From: Rickettsia endosymbiont of Ceutorhynchus obstrictus
GTDB taxonomy: Bacteria > Pseudomonadota > Alphaproteobacteria > Rickettsiales > Rickettsiaceae
Length of the DNA: 64,000 nt
NCBI RefSeq assembly: GCF_964026565.1
Contig: NZ_OZ032162.1
Location: 1,178,001-1,242,000, forward strand
Reading direction: 5' to 3'
The notes under the pieces are model-generated. The model had not been told where the DNA came from. It saw only the letters and a program-made list of their open reading frames with translations, and searched no databases. Below, one piece after another: positions 27,310 through 35,919 of this stretch (position 1 is the first letter of the stretch; the number at the start of each line of letters is the position of its first letter). The position numbers and the translations under genes are program-made.

Positions 27310-27396
27310 GTCTATACATCAAATTTTGTGAGTCTCGCTTGTGCTCACGTACAAGTGTACGCTGTGCAAGCTCGCTCTAAAATTTAATGTCTATAC
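27310..27396. repeat. Pal-E palindrome between recR and hemD
   Basis: GTCTATACATCAAATTTT to AAAATTTAATGTCTATAC with GAGTCTCGCTTG and GAGCGAGCTTGC inside. A related copy at 54854-54937 truncates a kinase gene, and a fragment (AAGGTATAGACATTAATG) lies near 63759. Confidence 0.75.
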
Positions 27397-27444
27397 TACA
27401 ATAGCTCTTTGCTATACCAAATTCTGCAATTATTAGTATGTGAT

Positions 27445-28143
27445 ATGAAATATGTTTTACTTACTAGAAGTATCGAAGGAAATAAAGAGACTATTGAAGA
27501 AATAGCAAAGCATAATATCAATAATTTAGGCTTTCATTATATCCACTGCCCTTTAATCGAGTATAAAAATTTAAACCTTTCTCCAGAAATTCTCGGTAAT
27601 TATTCTAATATAATTATAACTAGTAAATATGCTGCCAATATCCTTAGAGAATGGCAAAATAATAACTATAACATTTGGGTAGTAGGAGAAGCTTCAAAGG
27701 CAATTTTAGAGCGTAGCGGTTTTATAGTAAAATACGCCGCAAAAAACGTCGATGATTTGATTAAGCATTTTCCAAGCCGGTTATATAATCAAACAATATA
27801 TTTATCTTCCAACGAAATCACTCACGATTTACCATCCCAAATAAAGAGGCAAATTATCTATAACGTAAAATATTTAGAGCAACTACCGCCAATAGAATTG
27901 TTTAAAAGCAATATAGATTATATTTTGCTTTACTCACAAAACAGCGCCAAAATATTCAAAAAATTATTACTGCAAAATCATTTATCGGAAGTGTTGCAAA
28001 ACTCATTAGTCATAGCTATTAGCTTGAAAGTAGCAAATATAATTAGACCTTTTAGTAAAAATGTGGTTTATTGTAATAATGAAAATTCACATACAATAAT
28101 AAATTTATTAATGCATGATGCAAAAATCCGAAATCAATCTTAA
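27445..28143 (+). CDS. hemD: Uroporphyrinogen-III synthase
   Basis: About 232 residues from the ATG at 27445 (MKYVLLTRSIEGN), preferred over the ATG at 27409 because MxxLLTR is the family start. HemD folds hydroxymethylbilane into uroporphyrinogen III for haem. Visible family features: LLTR at the start, FHYIHCPLIEY, ITSKYAANIL (about 60) and WVVGEASKAILERSGF; sequence conservation in this family is low. It overlaps the next gene by 29 bases and heads a hemD-hemX-hemY operon. Confidence 0.85.
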   Translation: MKYVLLTRSIEGNKETIEEIAKHNINNLGFHYIHCPLIEYKNLNLSPEILGNYSNIIITSKYAANILREWQNNNYNIWVVGEASKAILERSGFIVKYAAKNVDDLIKHFPSRLYNQTIYLSSNEITHDLPSQIKRQIIYNVKYLEQLPPIELFKSNIDYILLYSQNSAKIFKKLLLQNHLSEVLQNSLVIAISLKVANIIRPFSKNVVYCNNENSHTIINLLMHDAKIRNQS

Positions 28144-28825
28144 AAATAAAAATATTTTTTCTATAGCGGTAATATTAATATTTATGCTACTTGCTTTTAT
28201 GCTTTATTATAATAGAGCTGAAATTTTTAAGTTATTTAGCAATGAAGTTACTCCTTATAAAGAAGATATTTTACCTATAAACAATATTGACAATGTGACT
28301 ACTAGCAAAAATGAGCAACCGAGCGAATCTTCTTCGGCTAAATCTTTAATAAATTACGTAAATTCATTTATTCCCTCTATTCCTGCAGTTCCTACCGCTA
28401 GTATTAATTTTGATATAAATGATTATCGTAATTACTTATTAAACGTGAATCTATTAATATTTAATTTTTTACAAGATCAAAATTATACTAAACAATTGCA
28501 AGCAATAGAAATAATCTCATTGCCACCGGATATAAAAAATATTTTAGCCGATTTAAATAGGTATAATAACAATTATTTGCTCGGTAAAATTGCAAGCACT
28601 GAAAAAATTTTCCCTGTTAATTATCGATGGTTAGAAAAATTTATAAAAATAGAAAAAAAATCTTCCGCTGAAAAAGAGAAAGAGCAATTACACGCTGCTA
28701 TTTTGGAAAAGTTAGAATTTTTTATTAACTTTTTTTATTCGGAGAAATTTGTACTGCGTCATCCTGAATTTATTTCAGGATCTCTTTTAATAGATGCGGC
28801 AAACTTGTTCAGCATGACTTTTTGA
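28115..28825 (+). CDS. HemX/mitofilin-like inner-membrane protein with a repeat-encoded C-terminus
   Basis: A 236-residue protein with one N-terminal membrane helix (about 13-31) followed by a polar linker and a helical periplasmic region. Its place between hemD and hemY, overlapping both, fits the alphaproteobacterial mitofilin/HemX-like gene. The last ~23 residues, RHPEFISGSLLIDAANLFSM, are translated from an inserted palindromic repeat (inner Pal-B, about 28757-28825), the same sequence seen in spacers at 3.6, 38.2 and 51.3 kb. The family protein would normally continue, so the native C-terminus has been replaced or truncated. Confidence 0.7.
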   Translation: MMQKSEINLKNKNIFSIAVILIFMLLAFMLYYNRAEIFKLFSNEVTPYKEDILPINNIDNVTTSKNEQPSESSSAKSLINYVNSFIPSIPAVPTASINFDINDYRNYLLNVNLLIFNFLQDQNYTKQLQAIEIISLPPDIKNILADLNRYNNNYLLGKIASTEKIFPVNYRWLEKFIKIEKKSSAEKEKEQLHAAILEKLEFFINFFYSEKFVLRHPEFISGSLLIDAANLFSMTF

Positions 28826-28833
28826 GTATTTAT

Positions 28834-29901
28834 ATGTTCAGACTCCTCGCAATTTGTATTATCTTTCTGCTTCTCTATCTTGGATTTTCCGTTATTGAAA
28901 CGCTTGACTCGCAAGTCGTTTTGACCTTATACGATTATCATATAGAAACTACGTTTTTTTCACTTCTTACTTTCGGGATTTTGTTATTACTCATAAGTTT
29001 TATTGTCATTAAAATTTTAATATTAATTATCGATTTACCGTCAAAAATACAAGATATTTTTACTACACGAAAAATTAACAATAATCAATATTCTCTTGTT
29101 AGATCAATATCGGAATATATTATCGATAATAAAAGTAAAGCCGGTGCTATCGCGAGAAAAATTTCTTTACCTATAAAAAAAGAAAATAGAGAGCTTTATA
29201 TTTTAATTTTAGCTAAAACCGAGGAAGAAATAAGTAAAAAAATTGCCTATTTTGAAGAATTAGAAACATCTAAACCATTTACGTTTTTTGCCGCTAAAAA
29301 CCTCGCTATATTATTTTACCGTAAAAGTTTTTACCAAGAAGCAGAAGGCTACGCTAGTAAAGCTTATAATTTAAATGAATTTGATAGTGCAGTTTTAGAG
29401 ATTCTTATTAATTGCTACGGAAAACTTGCATTATGGGAGAAATTTACTTTTGTGGTAGCCAAGCTTGCAAAGCTTAATAAATCCAAATTTGCGATGATGA
29501 ATTCGGAAATCGCCGAATATTACTTATCGGCAGCAAAAATGATGGTAGAGAATAATCATACTGAAGGCGCAATTGATTATTTAGAGTTAGCCTTAAGCTT
29601 GAATTGCGTAACTCCGAAAATATTAGAGCTTTATTTAACTTTAAATTCTAATATCAATAACAATAAAAAAATCAAAATACTAAAAAATGCTTTTAACGCC
29701 CATCCTTCTTTAGAAATAGTCAAGATATTTAAGAAATTTACAGAATTGCTTAATTATCAAATCTATGAGGAACTAACCTCAGAACTAAATATCACAGATC
29801 ATTTAACATTATTCTTAGCTATAGCAGCTTATTTAGATTTACCGGATAAAATAGCCTCTTTAAAAGCCGGTCCAAAGCTTTTATCTTTTTCTGAAGCATA
29901 A
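28834..29901 (+). CDS. hemY: HemY-like membrane protein (TPR domain)
   Basis: About 355 residues from the ATG at 28834 (MFRLLAICIIFLLLYLGF); the upstream TTG at 28822 lies in the repeat-derived stop region of the previous gene. Two N-terminal membrane helices (about 1-20 and 38-62), as in HemY_N, then tetratricopeptide-like helical repeats (AKNLAILFYRKSFYQEAEGYA; EGAIDYLELALSLN). Thought to support haem or tetrapyrrole metabolism, mechanism unknown. Its 3' end overlaps the convergent Dabb gene by 73 bases. Confidence 0.8.
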   Translation: MFRLLAICIIFLLLYLGFSVIETLDSQVVLTLYDYHIETTFFSLLTFGILLLLISFIVIKILILIIDLPSKIQDIFTTRKINNNQYSLVRSISEYIIDNKSKAGAIARKISLPIKKENRELYILILAKTEEEISKKIAYFEELETSKPFTFFAAKNLAILFYRKSFYQEAEGYASKAYNLNEFDSAVLEILINCYGKLALWEKFTFVVAKLAKLNKSKFAMMNSEIAEYYLSAAKMMVENNHTEGAIDYLELALSLNCVTPKILELYLTLNSNINNNKKIKILKNAFNAHPSLEIVKIFKKFTELLNYQIYEELTSELNITDHLTLFLAIAAYLDLPDKIASLKAGPKLLSFSEA

Positions 29902-30203
29902 TCAAACACTATTACTGAATTTATACCATCTTCCGTTAAAGGCATAATATCCTCGTTAGCAATTTTAATATGATCAGGATGCTTTAAATACTCGGCTCTA
30001 TCTTTTGAATTAAGAAACTCCATTATAAAAACGTAATTAAATCCTTTATTTAAATTTTCGGGACTAGAATTTTTTCCAAAGCTAAAAGATTTAATCTGCG
30101 GAATATAAGTATTTTTTAAATTTCCTAATTTTTGTAATGCCTGCTCTATTTGTTTATCAGTAACATTAGCAGCAAATTTAAATAACACAATATGCTTGAT
30201 CAA
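29829..30203 (-). CDS. Dabb-family (stress-responsive alpha/beta barrel) protein
   Basis: A 124-residue ferredoxin-like dimeric alpha/beta barrel protein: MIKHIVLFKFAANVTDKQIE at the start, FSFGKNSSPENLNKGFNYVF and AEYLKHPDHIKI in the middle, and VIVFDYAS at the normal family end (about 103). The extra ~20 residues, SEKDKSFGPAFKEAILSGKS, are encoded antisense to the hemY 3' end, so loss of the original stop probably extended this protein. Function in bacteria is unsettled. 15 bases downstream of the purC stop on the same strand. Confidence 0.8.
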   Translation of the reverse strand: MIKHIVLFKFAANVTDKQIEQALQKLGNLKNTYIPQIKSFSFGKNSSPENLNKGFNYVFIMEFLNSKDRAEYLKHPDHIKIANEDIMPLTEDGINSVIVFDYASEKDKSFGPAFKEAILSGKSK

Positions 30204-30218
30204 AATAAATCCCTCCTA

Positions 30219-30932
30219 TTAATTTCTTTCCTTCAAAAGATCGGCTATTAACTGATATGATTCAAAAGCTTTGTTTGGGTCCTCGTGAAGTAGTTCAAAA
30301 CCAAGTTTCTCGTTATTATTGGCTTGCCACAATCGGCAATTATCCGGACTAATCTCATCGGTTAACATTATTATAGTTTCTTCGCCGTTAAATACTCTAC
30401 CGAATTCAAGCGTACATTCAACAAGCCTAATACCGATGCCGGTAAATAAGCCGCTTAAAAAATCAAATATTCGGATAGCTTGCTTTTTTACGGCGGAAAT
30501 TTCAGCTTTGGTTAACCAACCGAAATTTAATATTTGATATTCATTAACGATAGGATAGTTTAACTCGCGACTCCTAACTTTAAAATCAATAATCGGTTTA
30601 TCAAATACATACCCTTCTTCCATACTAAATTCCTTAACAAATCTACCGCAAGCAACGGAAGAAATTGATAATTGCATCGGAAAAACTTCCACATATTGGA
30701 TTAATTGCTCTCGCATATTTAGTTTTTCTATAAAATGATTTTCAATTCCGAGCATATCGAGCTTACCCATAATAAAAGAAGAAATATTATTATTAAGCAC
30801 TCCTTTACCGGAAGTATCAATAATTTCTCCGTTTTCTAAAATAGTCTTATCGGTGAAAGCCATGATAATAAGAAAATCTTCTTCAGAAGTGTATAGGGAT
30901 TTACGAGAACCTTGATAAAGTATTTTTTTCAT
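30219..30932 (-). CDS. purC: Phosphoribosylaminoimidazole-succinocarboxamide (SAICAR) synthase-like
   Basis: About 237 residues from the ATG at 30932 (MKKILYQGSRKSLYTSEED); the longer frame from 30992 adds an unlikely 20 residues. SAICAR synthetase fold: FTDKTI, GKGVLNNNISSFIM, GIENHFIEKL, VVxACGRFVKE-like SSVACGRFVKEF, and LTDEISPDNCRLW near the end. The enzyme joins aspartate to CAIR in purine synthesis. Rickettsia generally lack the rest of the pathway and import nucleotides, and no other pur gene is in this window, so the retained activity may serve something else. The ATP loop KxxYxxxxD/E differs slightly from E. coli. Confidence 0.9.
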   Translation of the reverse strand: MKKILYQGSRKSLYTSEEDFLIIMAFTDKTILENGEIIDTSGKGVLNNNISSFIMGKLDMLGIENHFIEKLNMREQLIQYVEVFPMQLSISSVACGRFVKEFSMEEGYVFDKPIIDFKVRSRELNYPIVNEYQILNFGWLTKAEISAVKKQAIRIFDFLSGLFTGIGIRLVECTLEFGRVFNGEETIIMLTDEISPDNCRLWQANNNEKLGFELLHEDPNKAFESYQLIADLLKERN

Positions 30933-31049
30933 TTTATTAAAAATTTTTTTGTATATTGTTATGCAGACAGTTAAAAGCACTATCGATGTCATCCTTGCGC
31001 AGCATTGTTGCTTGGATCGTTAAACGCCTATAGTCGCTCGCAATGACGT

Positions 31050-32324
31050 TCAATTCTTAAAACCATGAGAGCATAACGTTTTATAATAATCAACATTTTT
31101 AACTTCCGGTCCGATGATTCCAAGCGTCGGGATCGTCACAAATATTTTGCCGGCTATCTTTAGAATATCTGCGGCTGTTATATTCATAATAAGCTCCATA
31201 GTTTCCTCTATAGATATATATTTATTAAAAATAGCATAATTTTTACCGATTTCCTCAGATTTGTAAGCAGGTTTTTCCTGAGCCATGTAAATATTACTTC
31301 TTAATTGCGTTTTAGCCCTAATAATTTCAGATTCCTGCACCGATTCCATAATTTTCTTTATTTCATTTATCAATTCCGTACTTAATAATTCTAATTTATC
31401 ATGAGCGGTGGAAGCATAAATAGTAAATACGCCGCTATCGCAATAAGAACTATTATAACTGCCTACTCCATAGGCTAAACCTAATTTTTCCCTAATTTGC
31501 TGAAATAATCTTGACGACATACCGCCGCCAAATATTAAAGCGAGTAGCTGGGCTTGATAAAGTTGTTGCATATTAAGATATCCTACCCCTTCAAAGCCTA
31601 ATATTAAAGTAGTCTGTTCTAAATCTTTGATAACGGGACAATAACCGCCGACATATCTTGCCGGCTCAAAATTATTACTCGTTCCTTGTTTTAAAGAAGA
31701 AAATAATTGTTCTGCCGTCTTTATTATTTCCTCATGGGTAATATTACCTGCTACCGATAAGTAAAGATTTTGCGCGGTATAATGTTTATCGATAAAGTTA
31801 GAAAAATGTTTTTTATTAAAAGTAGCGAGAGTTTTACTAGTTCCTAAAATAGGCTTCCCCAGCGGCTGATCCTTATAAACGCTATTATAAAATTTCTCAT
31901 ATATTAGATCATCGGGATTATCTTGGCTATGCGCGATTTCTTGTAAAATTACTTGATATTCTTTAGCGATTTCTTCTTCGGCAAAAGTAGAATTTTGGAT
32001 TATATCCGCCAATATCTCTAGAGCTTTACGGCAGTTTTCCGGTAACACTTTCGAGTAATATATTGTTTGCTCATGACCGGTATAGGCGTTGAAATGCCCC
32101 CCTATCTCGTCAAATTCTTCGGCAATTTGTTTAGCGTTTCTCGTTTTTGTACCTTTAAACGCCATATGCTCAAGAAAATGAGAGATACCTTCTTCTGCAT
32201 GAGTTTCAAAGCGACTGCCGACTTTGGCAATTAAATTTATCGCTACCGAATTTACATAAGGCATATTATAGGTAAGGATAGTTAAGCCGTTATTAAGCTT
32301 ACTAACATTAAAAGTTTCTTTCAT
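31050..32324 (-). CDS. M16 zinc protease (mitochondrial processing peptidase-like)
   Basis: About 424 residues from the ATG at 32324 (MKETFNVSKLNNGLTIL), where family proteins usually begin; an in-frame ATG at 32345 adds seven residues. Inverted zinc motif HFLEHMAFKGT (HxxEH, near residue 51-55 of this start) with the downstream glutamate in ILQEIAHSQDNPDD. The second domain has the GGGMSSRLFQQIREKLGLAY motif typical of M16B. Close to the beta subunit of mitochondrial processing peptidase, a known Rickettsia-mitochondria parallel. Single gene, with repeats upstream. Confidence 0.93.
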   Translation of the reverse strand: MKETFNVSKLNNGLTILTYNMPYVNSVAINLIAKVGSRFETHAEEGISHFLEHMAFKGTKTRNAKQIAEEFDEIGGHFNAYTGHEQTIYYSKVLPENCRKALEILADIIQNSTFAEEEIAKEYQVILQEIAHSQDNPDDLIYEKFYNSVYKDQPLGKPILGTSKTLATFNKKHFSNFIDKHYTAQNLYLSVAGNITHEEIIKTAEQLFSSLKQGTSNNFEPARYVGGYCPVIKDLEQTTLILGFEGVGYLNMQQLYQAQLLALIFGGGMSSRLFQQIREKLGLAYGVGSYNSSYCDSGVFTIYASTAHDKLELLSTELINEIKKIMESVQESEIIRAKTQLRSNIYMAQEKPAYKSEEIGKNYAIFNKYISIEETMELIMNITAADILKIAGKIFVTIPTLGIIGPEVKNVDYYKTLCSHGFKN

Positions 32325-32345
32325 AAATTTGTTTATAGAATCCAA

Positions 32346-32693
32346 TCAATTAATAAAATCAGTATAAAAACCTGGCTCGATAAAAGCAGCAGTATGTCAT
32401 TCCCGCGCAGGCGGGGCTTTGTTTCATGGCTCTAAAAAAGTGCCGTATGTCATTCTAGCTAAAAGCGGGAATCTAGAAAAAATACTTAAAATAAACAAAA
32501 TTATATAAAAATTTACTATATAATTCGCTTAAATACTTTTCTGGATTCCCGCTTTTAGCTAGAATGACATCAAAAATTCGAGCCGTGCAACAAAACCTCC
32601 GGTCGCACGCAATGACGATTCCGGTAGTCATGCAACAACGCTTTGCCTCCGCGCAATAATGAGCCTCAGCTATCTACGCAAAAATACATCGAA
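32346..32693. repeat. Palindromic element with CTAGCTAAAAGCGGG arms
   Basis: A Pal-B-like outer arm (about 32396-32416) cut by a GTTTCATGGC boundary, then a palindrome at about 32448-32571 with arms GTCATTCTAGCTAAAAGCGGG and its inverse, but with an unrelated AT-rich centre instead of the TCAGGATGA hairpins. No gene. Confidence 0.75.
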
Positions 32694-33161
32694 TCATTTT
32701 AAATTACTAGTTCTTGAGCAAATTAATATATTACCTTGTACCTCCGCAATAAAAATCCTATCGCCTGCTTTAGCTTCTTCCCGCTCACTTTCTTCTAATA
32801 AAGCATTCATAATAACCCCCGACCATTTTACTTGTCCCATTTGGCCGGAAGAGATTGTAGGGCTATAAACTTCTACTTCTTTGTTAATCATATCAGAATA
32901 ATTACTTTGTTTTAGGTTACTATTTTTATAAATATATTTTTTAAGAGGTCGCCATAATATAATAAACCATAACAAAGATAGTAAGCCGAAAATTGTTAAT
33001 TGCTCTTTTAATAAAATAGGATAATTATATGTTACGATAGCATTTGATAATGCGCCGAAACCAAAAAATAAAAACCCGATATTAGGAGCAGCACCAAATT
33101 CTATAATGAAACAAATTACTCCTATTATTAACCATAATTCCGTTAGTGAGATATTGAACAT
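32694..33161 (-). CDS. NfeD family membrane protein
   Basis: A 155-residue protein with two to three membrane helices in the first half (about 9-30, 32-50, 58-75), then a C-terminal OB-fold-like domain (NKEVEVYSPTISSGQMGQVKWSG then GDRIFIAEVQGNILICS). This short NfeD form normally works with a stomatin/SPFH protein in membrane quality control. No stomatin gene is adjacent here. Intact. Confidence 0.85.
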   Translation of the reverse strand: MFNISLTELWLIIGVICFIIEFGAAPNIGFLFFGFGALSNAIVTYNYPILLKEQLTIFGLLSLLWFIILWRPLKKYIYKNSNLKQSNYSDMINKEVEVYSPTISSGQMGQVKWSGVIMNALLEESEREEAKAGDRIFIAEVQGNILICSRTSNLK

Positions 33162-33658
33162 TTTAATTTATCTATCCTATATTATAAAGTTAGTCGGTAA
33201 CCCTAGAAGATGCTTTTAACTAGCCACGCAACAACACCTATGGGTGTGTTGTTGCATGGCTAATAATTTACCGTATTATGGTTATTATAAGCACGGTGTC
33301 ATACCGTGGTCAAGCCCACTACTGTACGAACGTTGAAAAAAGGCTGTGTCATGCCGTGACTTGATCACGGCATCCAGGAAAATAAAGCCATATTAGACTT
33401 ATTTTAGAATCTTTTTATGATATTATAAGCTGGATTCCGTGGTCGTAGCCACGGAATGACAGAATTTTTACCTCTTTATTTAAACGTTCGTACAGTAGTG
33501 GGCTTGACCACGGTATCCAGAAAAAATTAAAAAGCCTGACTGGATGCCGTGGTCAAGCCACGGCATGACATCGCGGTACTTTTAAAGAATACCCAAAATA
33601 TAGCAATTTTCGATCCATGCAGCAACGCCACGCCTATGTAGTAATGACATCAAAATAG
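33162..33658. repeat. Pal-C block with MITE-1 copy 5
   Basis: Back-to-back CAACAACACC/GTGTTGTTGCATGG boundaries at about 33225-33260, the TAATAATTTACCGTATTATGG linker, Pal-C split by MITE-1 (33317-33500), a second Pal-C arm to about 33571 and a GATCCATGCAGCAACGCC end near 33628. No gene. Confidence 0.85.
33317..33500. mobile_element. MITE-1 copy 5 (184 bp) with inverted flanks
   Basis: Full 18-bp ends. The flanks are GGTCAAGCC (33308-33316) and GGCTTGACC (33501-33509): reverse complements, not direct repeats. Copy 6 shows the reciprocal pair. Confidence 0.9.
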
Positions 33659-34186
33659 TTACTTATCATGGACATATGTTTTTAAGAATAATATAACATC
33701 GGCTACGTCTTGCGGTTTTGATAACCCTATAAAAGACATTTTCGTCCCCGGTGCGTATTTACTCGGCTTATGCAAAAAAGAAAATAGACTATCATCATCC
33801 CATACGCCGCCGATTTTAGTTAATGCACCGGAATATTTATAATCTTCTATGCTAGCTTTCGGACGCCCTGCAACATCCCAAAGATGAGGACCTATTTTAT
33901 TTGGTCCATCCTTATCTAAAGAGTGGCATACTAAGCATTTTTTTGCTATTTCTTTACCGTTGTCGGCATTAGCATTTTTCATTAATTCCGGTATATTTAT
34001 TACCGCCTCTGCAGCCTCTGCATTAATTTGAGATGAAGGCGATTCATCTACCGCGACGCTATAACCTCGATGCGAGGCTTGTAAATTTGGTTTATAAAGT
34101 ATATTCGCAATAAATCCTACCATCATTGCAATTAAACTAGCCAACAAGACAGCCGCAACGATTTTGTTTAATTCTTTTCCGGACAT
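33659..34186 (-). CDS. cycM: Membrane-anchored cytochrome c (CycM/c552 type)
   Basis: A 175-residue class I cytochrome c tethered by one N-terminal membrane helix (about 9-30). Haem site C84-L-V-C87-H88 (AKKCLVCHSL) and axial methionine M150 (APGTKMSFIGL). A proline/alanine/serine-rich linker joins anchor and domain. It carries electrons between the bc1 complex and terminal oxidase in alphaproteobacteria. Intact, and a single-gene unit flanked by a repeat block downstream. Confidence 0.93.
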   Translation of the reverse strand: MSGKELNKIVAAVLLASLIAMMVGFIANILYKPNLQASHRGYSVAVDESPSSQINAEAAEAVINIPELMKNANADNGKEIAKKCLVCHSLDKDGPNKIGPHLWDVAGRPKASIEDYKYSGALTKIGGVWDDDSLFSFLHKPSKYAPGTKMSFIGLSKPQDVADVILFLKTYVHDK

Positions 34187-34321
34187 TTATTTGTATATTT
34201 TAGGTTGAGTAACATTTTAATAATTAAAATCTACTAATAATTTACTGTATTTATTTGATTATAAAATTTTAGGAGCCTATTATAATTTGTTATAATTTAG
34301 ATTATAGAGGTTATTAATTCA

Positions 34322-35656
34322 ATGACTAAAATAAAGAATTTGAAAAAAAACACAATCGATGATTTAGAAATTGAAAATCAAAAAAAAATCTCAAAGCTTA
34401 AAGCAACAATTGTTGAAAAAAGGAGTAAAGACGATTTAGCCTTACCAAGCAGAAAAAACTTACCTTTAAAAAAATCACAAACTAGCAATTTTGAAAACAC
34501 TATCCCGGAAAAAAAATCAAAAATCGGTCAGATATTTGCTAAAATAAAGCCTAAATGGGAGTTTTTTAAAAATAGTAAAGTAGGTAAAATTTTATTCAGC
34601 AATAGTTTTAACTATGTGCTGTCTCTTGGAGGCGCTGCAATTGCGCTTACCGGAATTTTTATGCCTATATCTCCCTTAATTATAGCAGTAGCAAGTATAG
34701 CGGCAATAGGGGTAGGAATTCAAGCGGTAAACAAAACTTTAAAGATACACTCTTTACGTAAACTTCATAAGGAAAATAACTTATTAGTTCAGAATAGAAA
34801 TGCTAAAACTACGCAAAATTATATCTTATCTTTAGAAGCCGGCTTAAAAAATGCTTTAAAAAATGAATTATATATACCGCAACAAATAGAACAGAAAAAT
34901 CCCAATAAAAATAAATATAATATAAATTCAAAAAATTTATCAAGCACCGGCCGAGTGCTAGCAGATAATATAGGTGGAGCAGCTTATATTGCAGCCGGTA
35001 TTATTGAAGGAGTTAGCGGTAACGTAATCGCTATTTTAAAAGCTACCGGCTACGGTATAATGACTAGTGTATCTTTAATTACCGACGGGCTTAGTGAAAA
35101 AGAAAGAAATGACGTTCAAAAAATATTTAAATTAAATATAAATGAAGAGTTTAAAAAACAAGATACCCCGAATTATAAAAATTTAAAACAATTGGAAGAA
35201 TTTACAAAAGAACAAACTATTCAAACATTAGCTTTAAAAAAGCTAATAACAGATAAAAATTACCGGGGAATGAAAGATACCGATAAACAAGAAAAGTTTC
35301 GTGAAATCAAAAAAGAATTTGAAGAAGAAATAAATAACGATGGGCTAAAAGCATTTTTGACAAGAAAAGAGCGGTATATAGATAACAGTGAGGAAAATTA
35401 TATAAAAGATTTTACTAAAGGACTGAATCCATTTTATGAGTGTCCTACTAAGGCTCAAGAATATACAAATTTAACAAAAGCTATGGAAGCTAATCCTAAA
35501 TTTTTTGAAGACACAAAAGATATTTTAAATAAGCGGAATAGAAATAATAAGAAAGAGGTTATAGATTTAACAAAAACTCTAAAAACTAATCAAAATGATA
35601 CTTTAAATAAGCAAAAAGAGAAAGAAACAAACAAAAAATTGAGAATGAGAGGTTAA
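34322..35656 (+). CDS. Large unknown protein, Rickettsia-type, with two hydrophobic regions
   Basis: A 444-residue protein I cannot assign. A basic, lysine-rich N-terminus (about 1-85) is followed by a hydrophobic region (about 93-140; ALTGIFMPISPLIIAVASIA), a polar stretch, a second glycine/alanine-rich hydrophobic region (about 213-258; NIGGAAYIAAGIIEG), and a long charged, helical C-terminal half ending in lysine/glutamine-rich sequence. No signal peptide of classical type. Could be a secreted effector or a membrane-shaping protein, but no motif supports either. Alone between cycM and rnpA, on the opposite strand to both. Confidence 0.65.
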   Translation: MTKIKNLKKNTIDDLEIENQKKISKLKATIVEKRSKDDLALPSRKNLPLKKSQTSNFENTIPEKKSKIGQIFAKIKPKWEFFKNSKVGKILFSNSFNYVLSLGGAAIALTGIFMPISPLIIAVASIAAIGVGIQAVNKTLKIHSLRKLHKENNLLVQNRNAKTTQNYILSLEAGLKNALKNELYIPQQIEQKNPNKNKYNINSKNLSSTGRVLADNIGGAAYIAAGIIEGVSGNVIAILKATGYGIMTSVSLITDGLSEKERNDVQKIFKLNINEEFKKQDTPNYKNLKQLEEFTKEQTIQTLALKKLITDKNYRGMKDTDKQEKFREIKKEFEEEINNDGLKAFLTRKERYIDNSEENYIKDFTKGLNPFYECPTKAQEYTNLTKAMEANPKFFEDTKDILNKRNRNNKKEVIDLTKTLKTNQNDTLNKQKEKETNKKLRMRG

Positions 35657-35919
35657 AAAATAAATATTCGTTTTTTAAATCGTTATAGCATTGTTGCATG
35701 GCTACCGGAATCGTCATTGCGAGCCGCGGAACGCCTTGTTGCATGGCTAATAATTTACCGTATTATGGTTATTATAAGTACGGTGTCATCTAGTTGCTTG
35801 ACCACGGTATGACAAGTTTTAAGCGATTTTAACCATCCATGCAACAACGCCAATCATTATTATTTCAGGCTTATTTTCAAATCTTCAATAATTGAATGAT
35901 TGGGCTTAAGAACTATCAT
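35657..35919. repeat. Fragmented palindromic repeats upstream of rnpA
   Basis: GCATTGTTGCATGGC boundary, a truncated Pal-A/D arm (GTCATTGCGAGCCGCGG), a second CTTGTTGCATGGC boundary, the TAATAATTTACC linker, a shortened Pal-C and a CCATGCAACAACGCC end at about 35850. No complete unit and no gene. Confidence 0.7.

Noticed and set aside
28822..28833. hemY start at TTG 28822
   Set aside because: It overlaps the repeat-derived stop of the previous gene; the ATG at 28834 directly precedes the membrane helix as in other HemY proteins.
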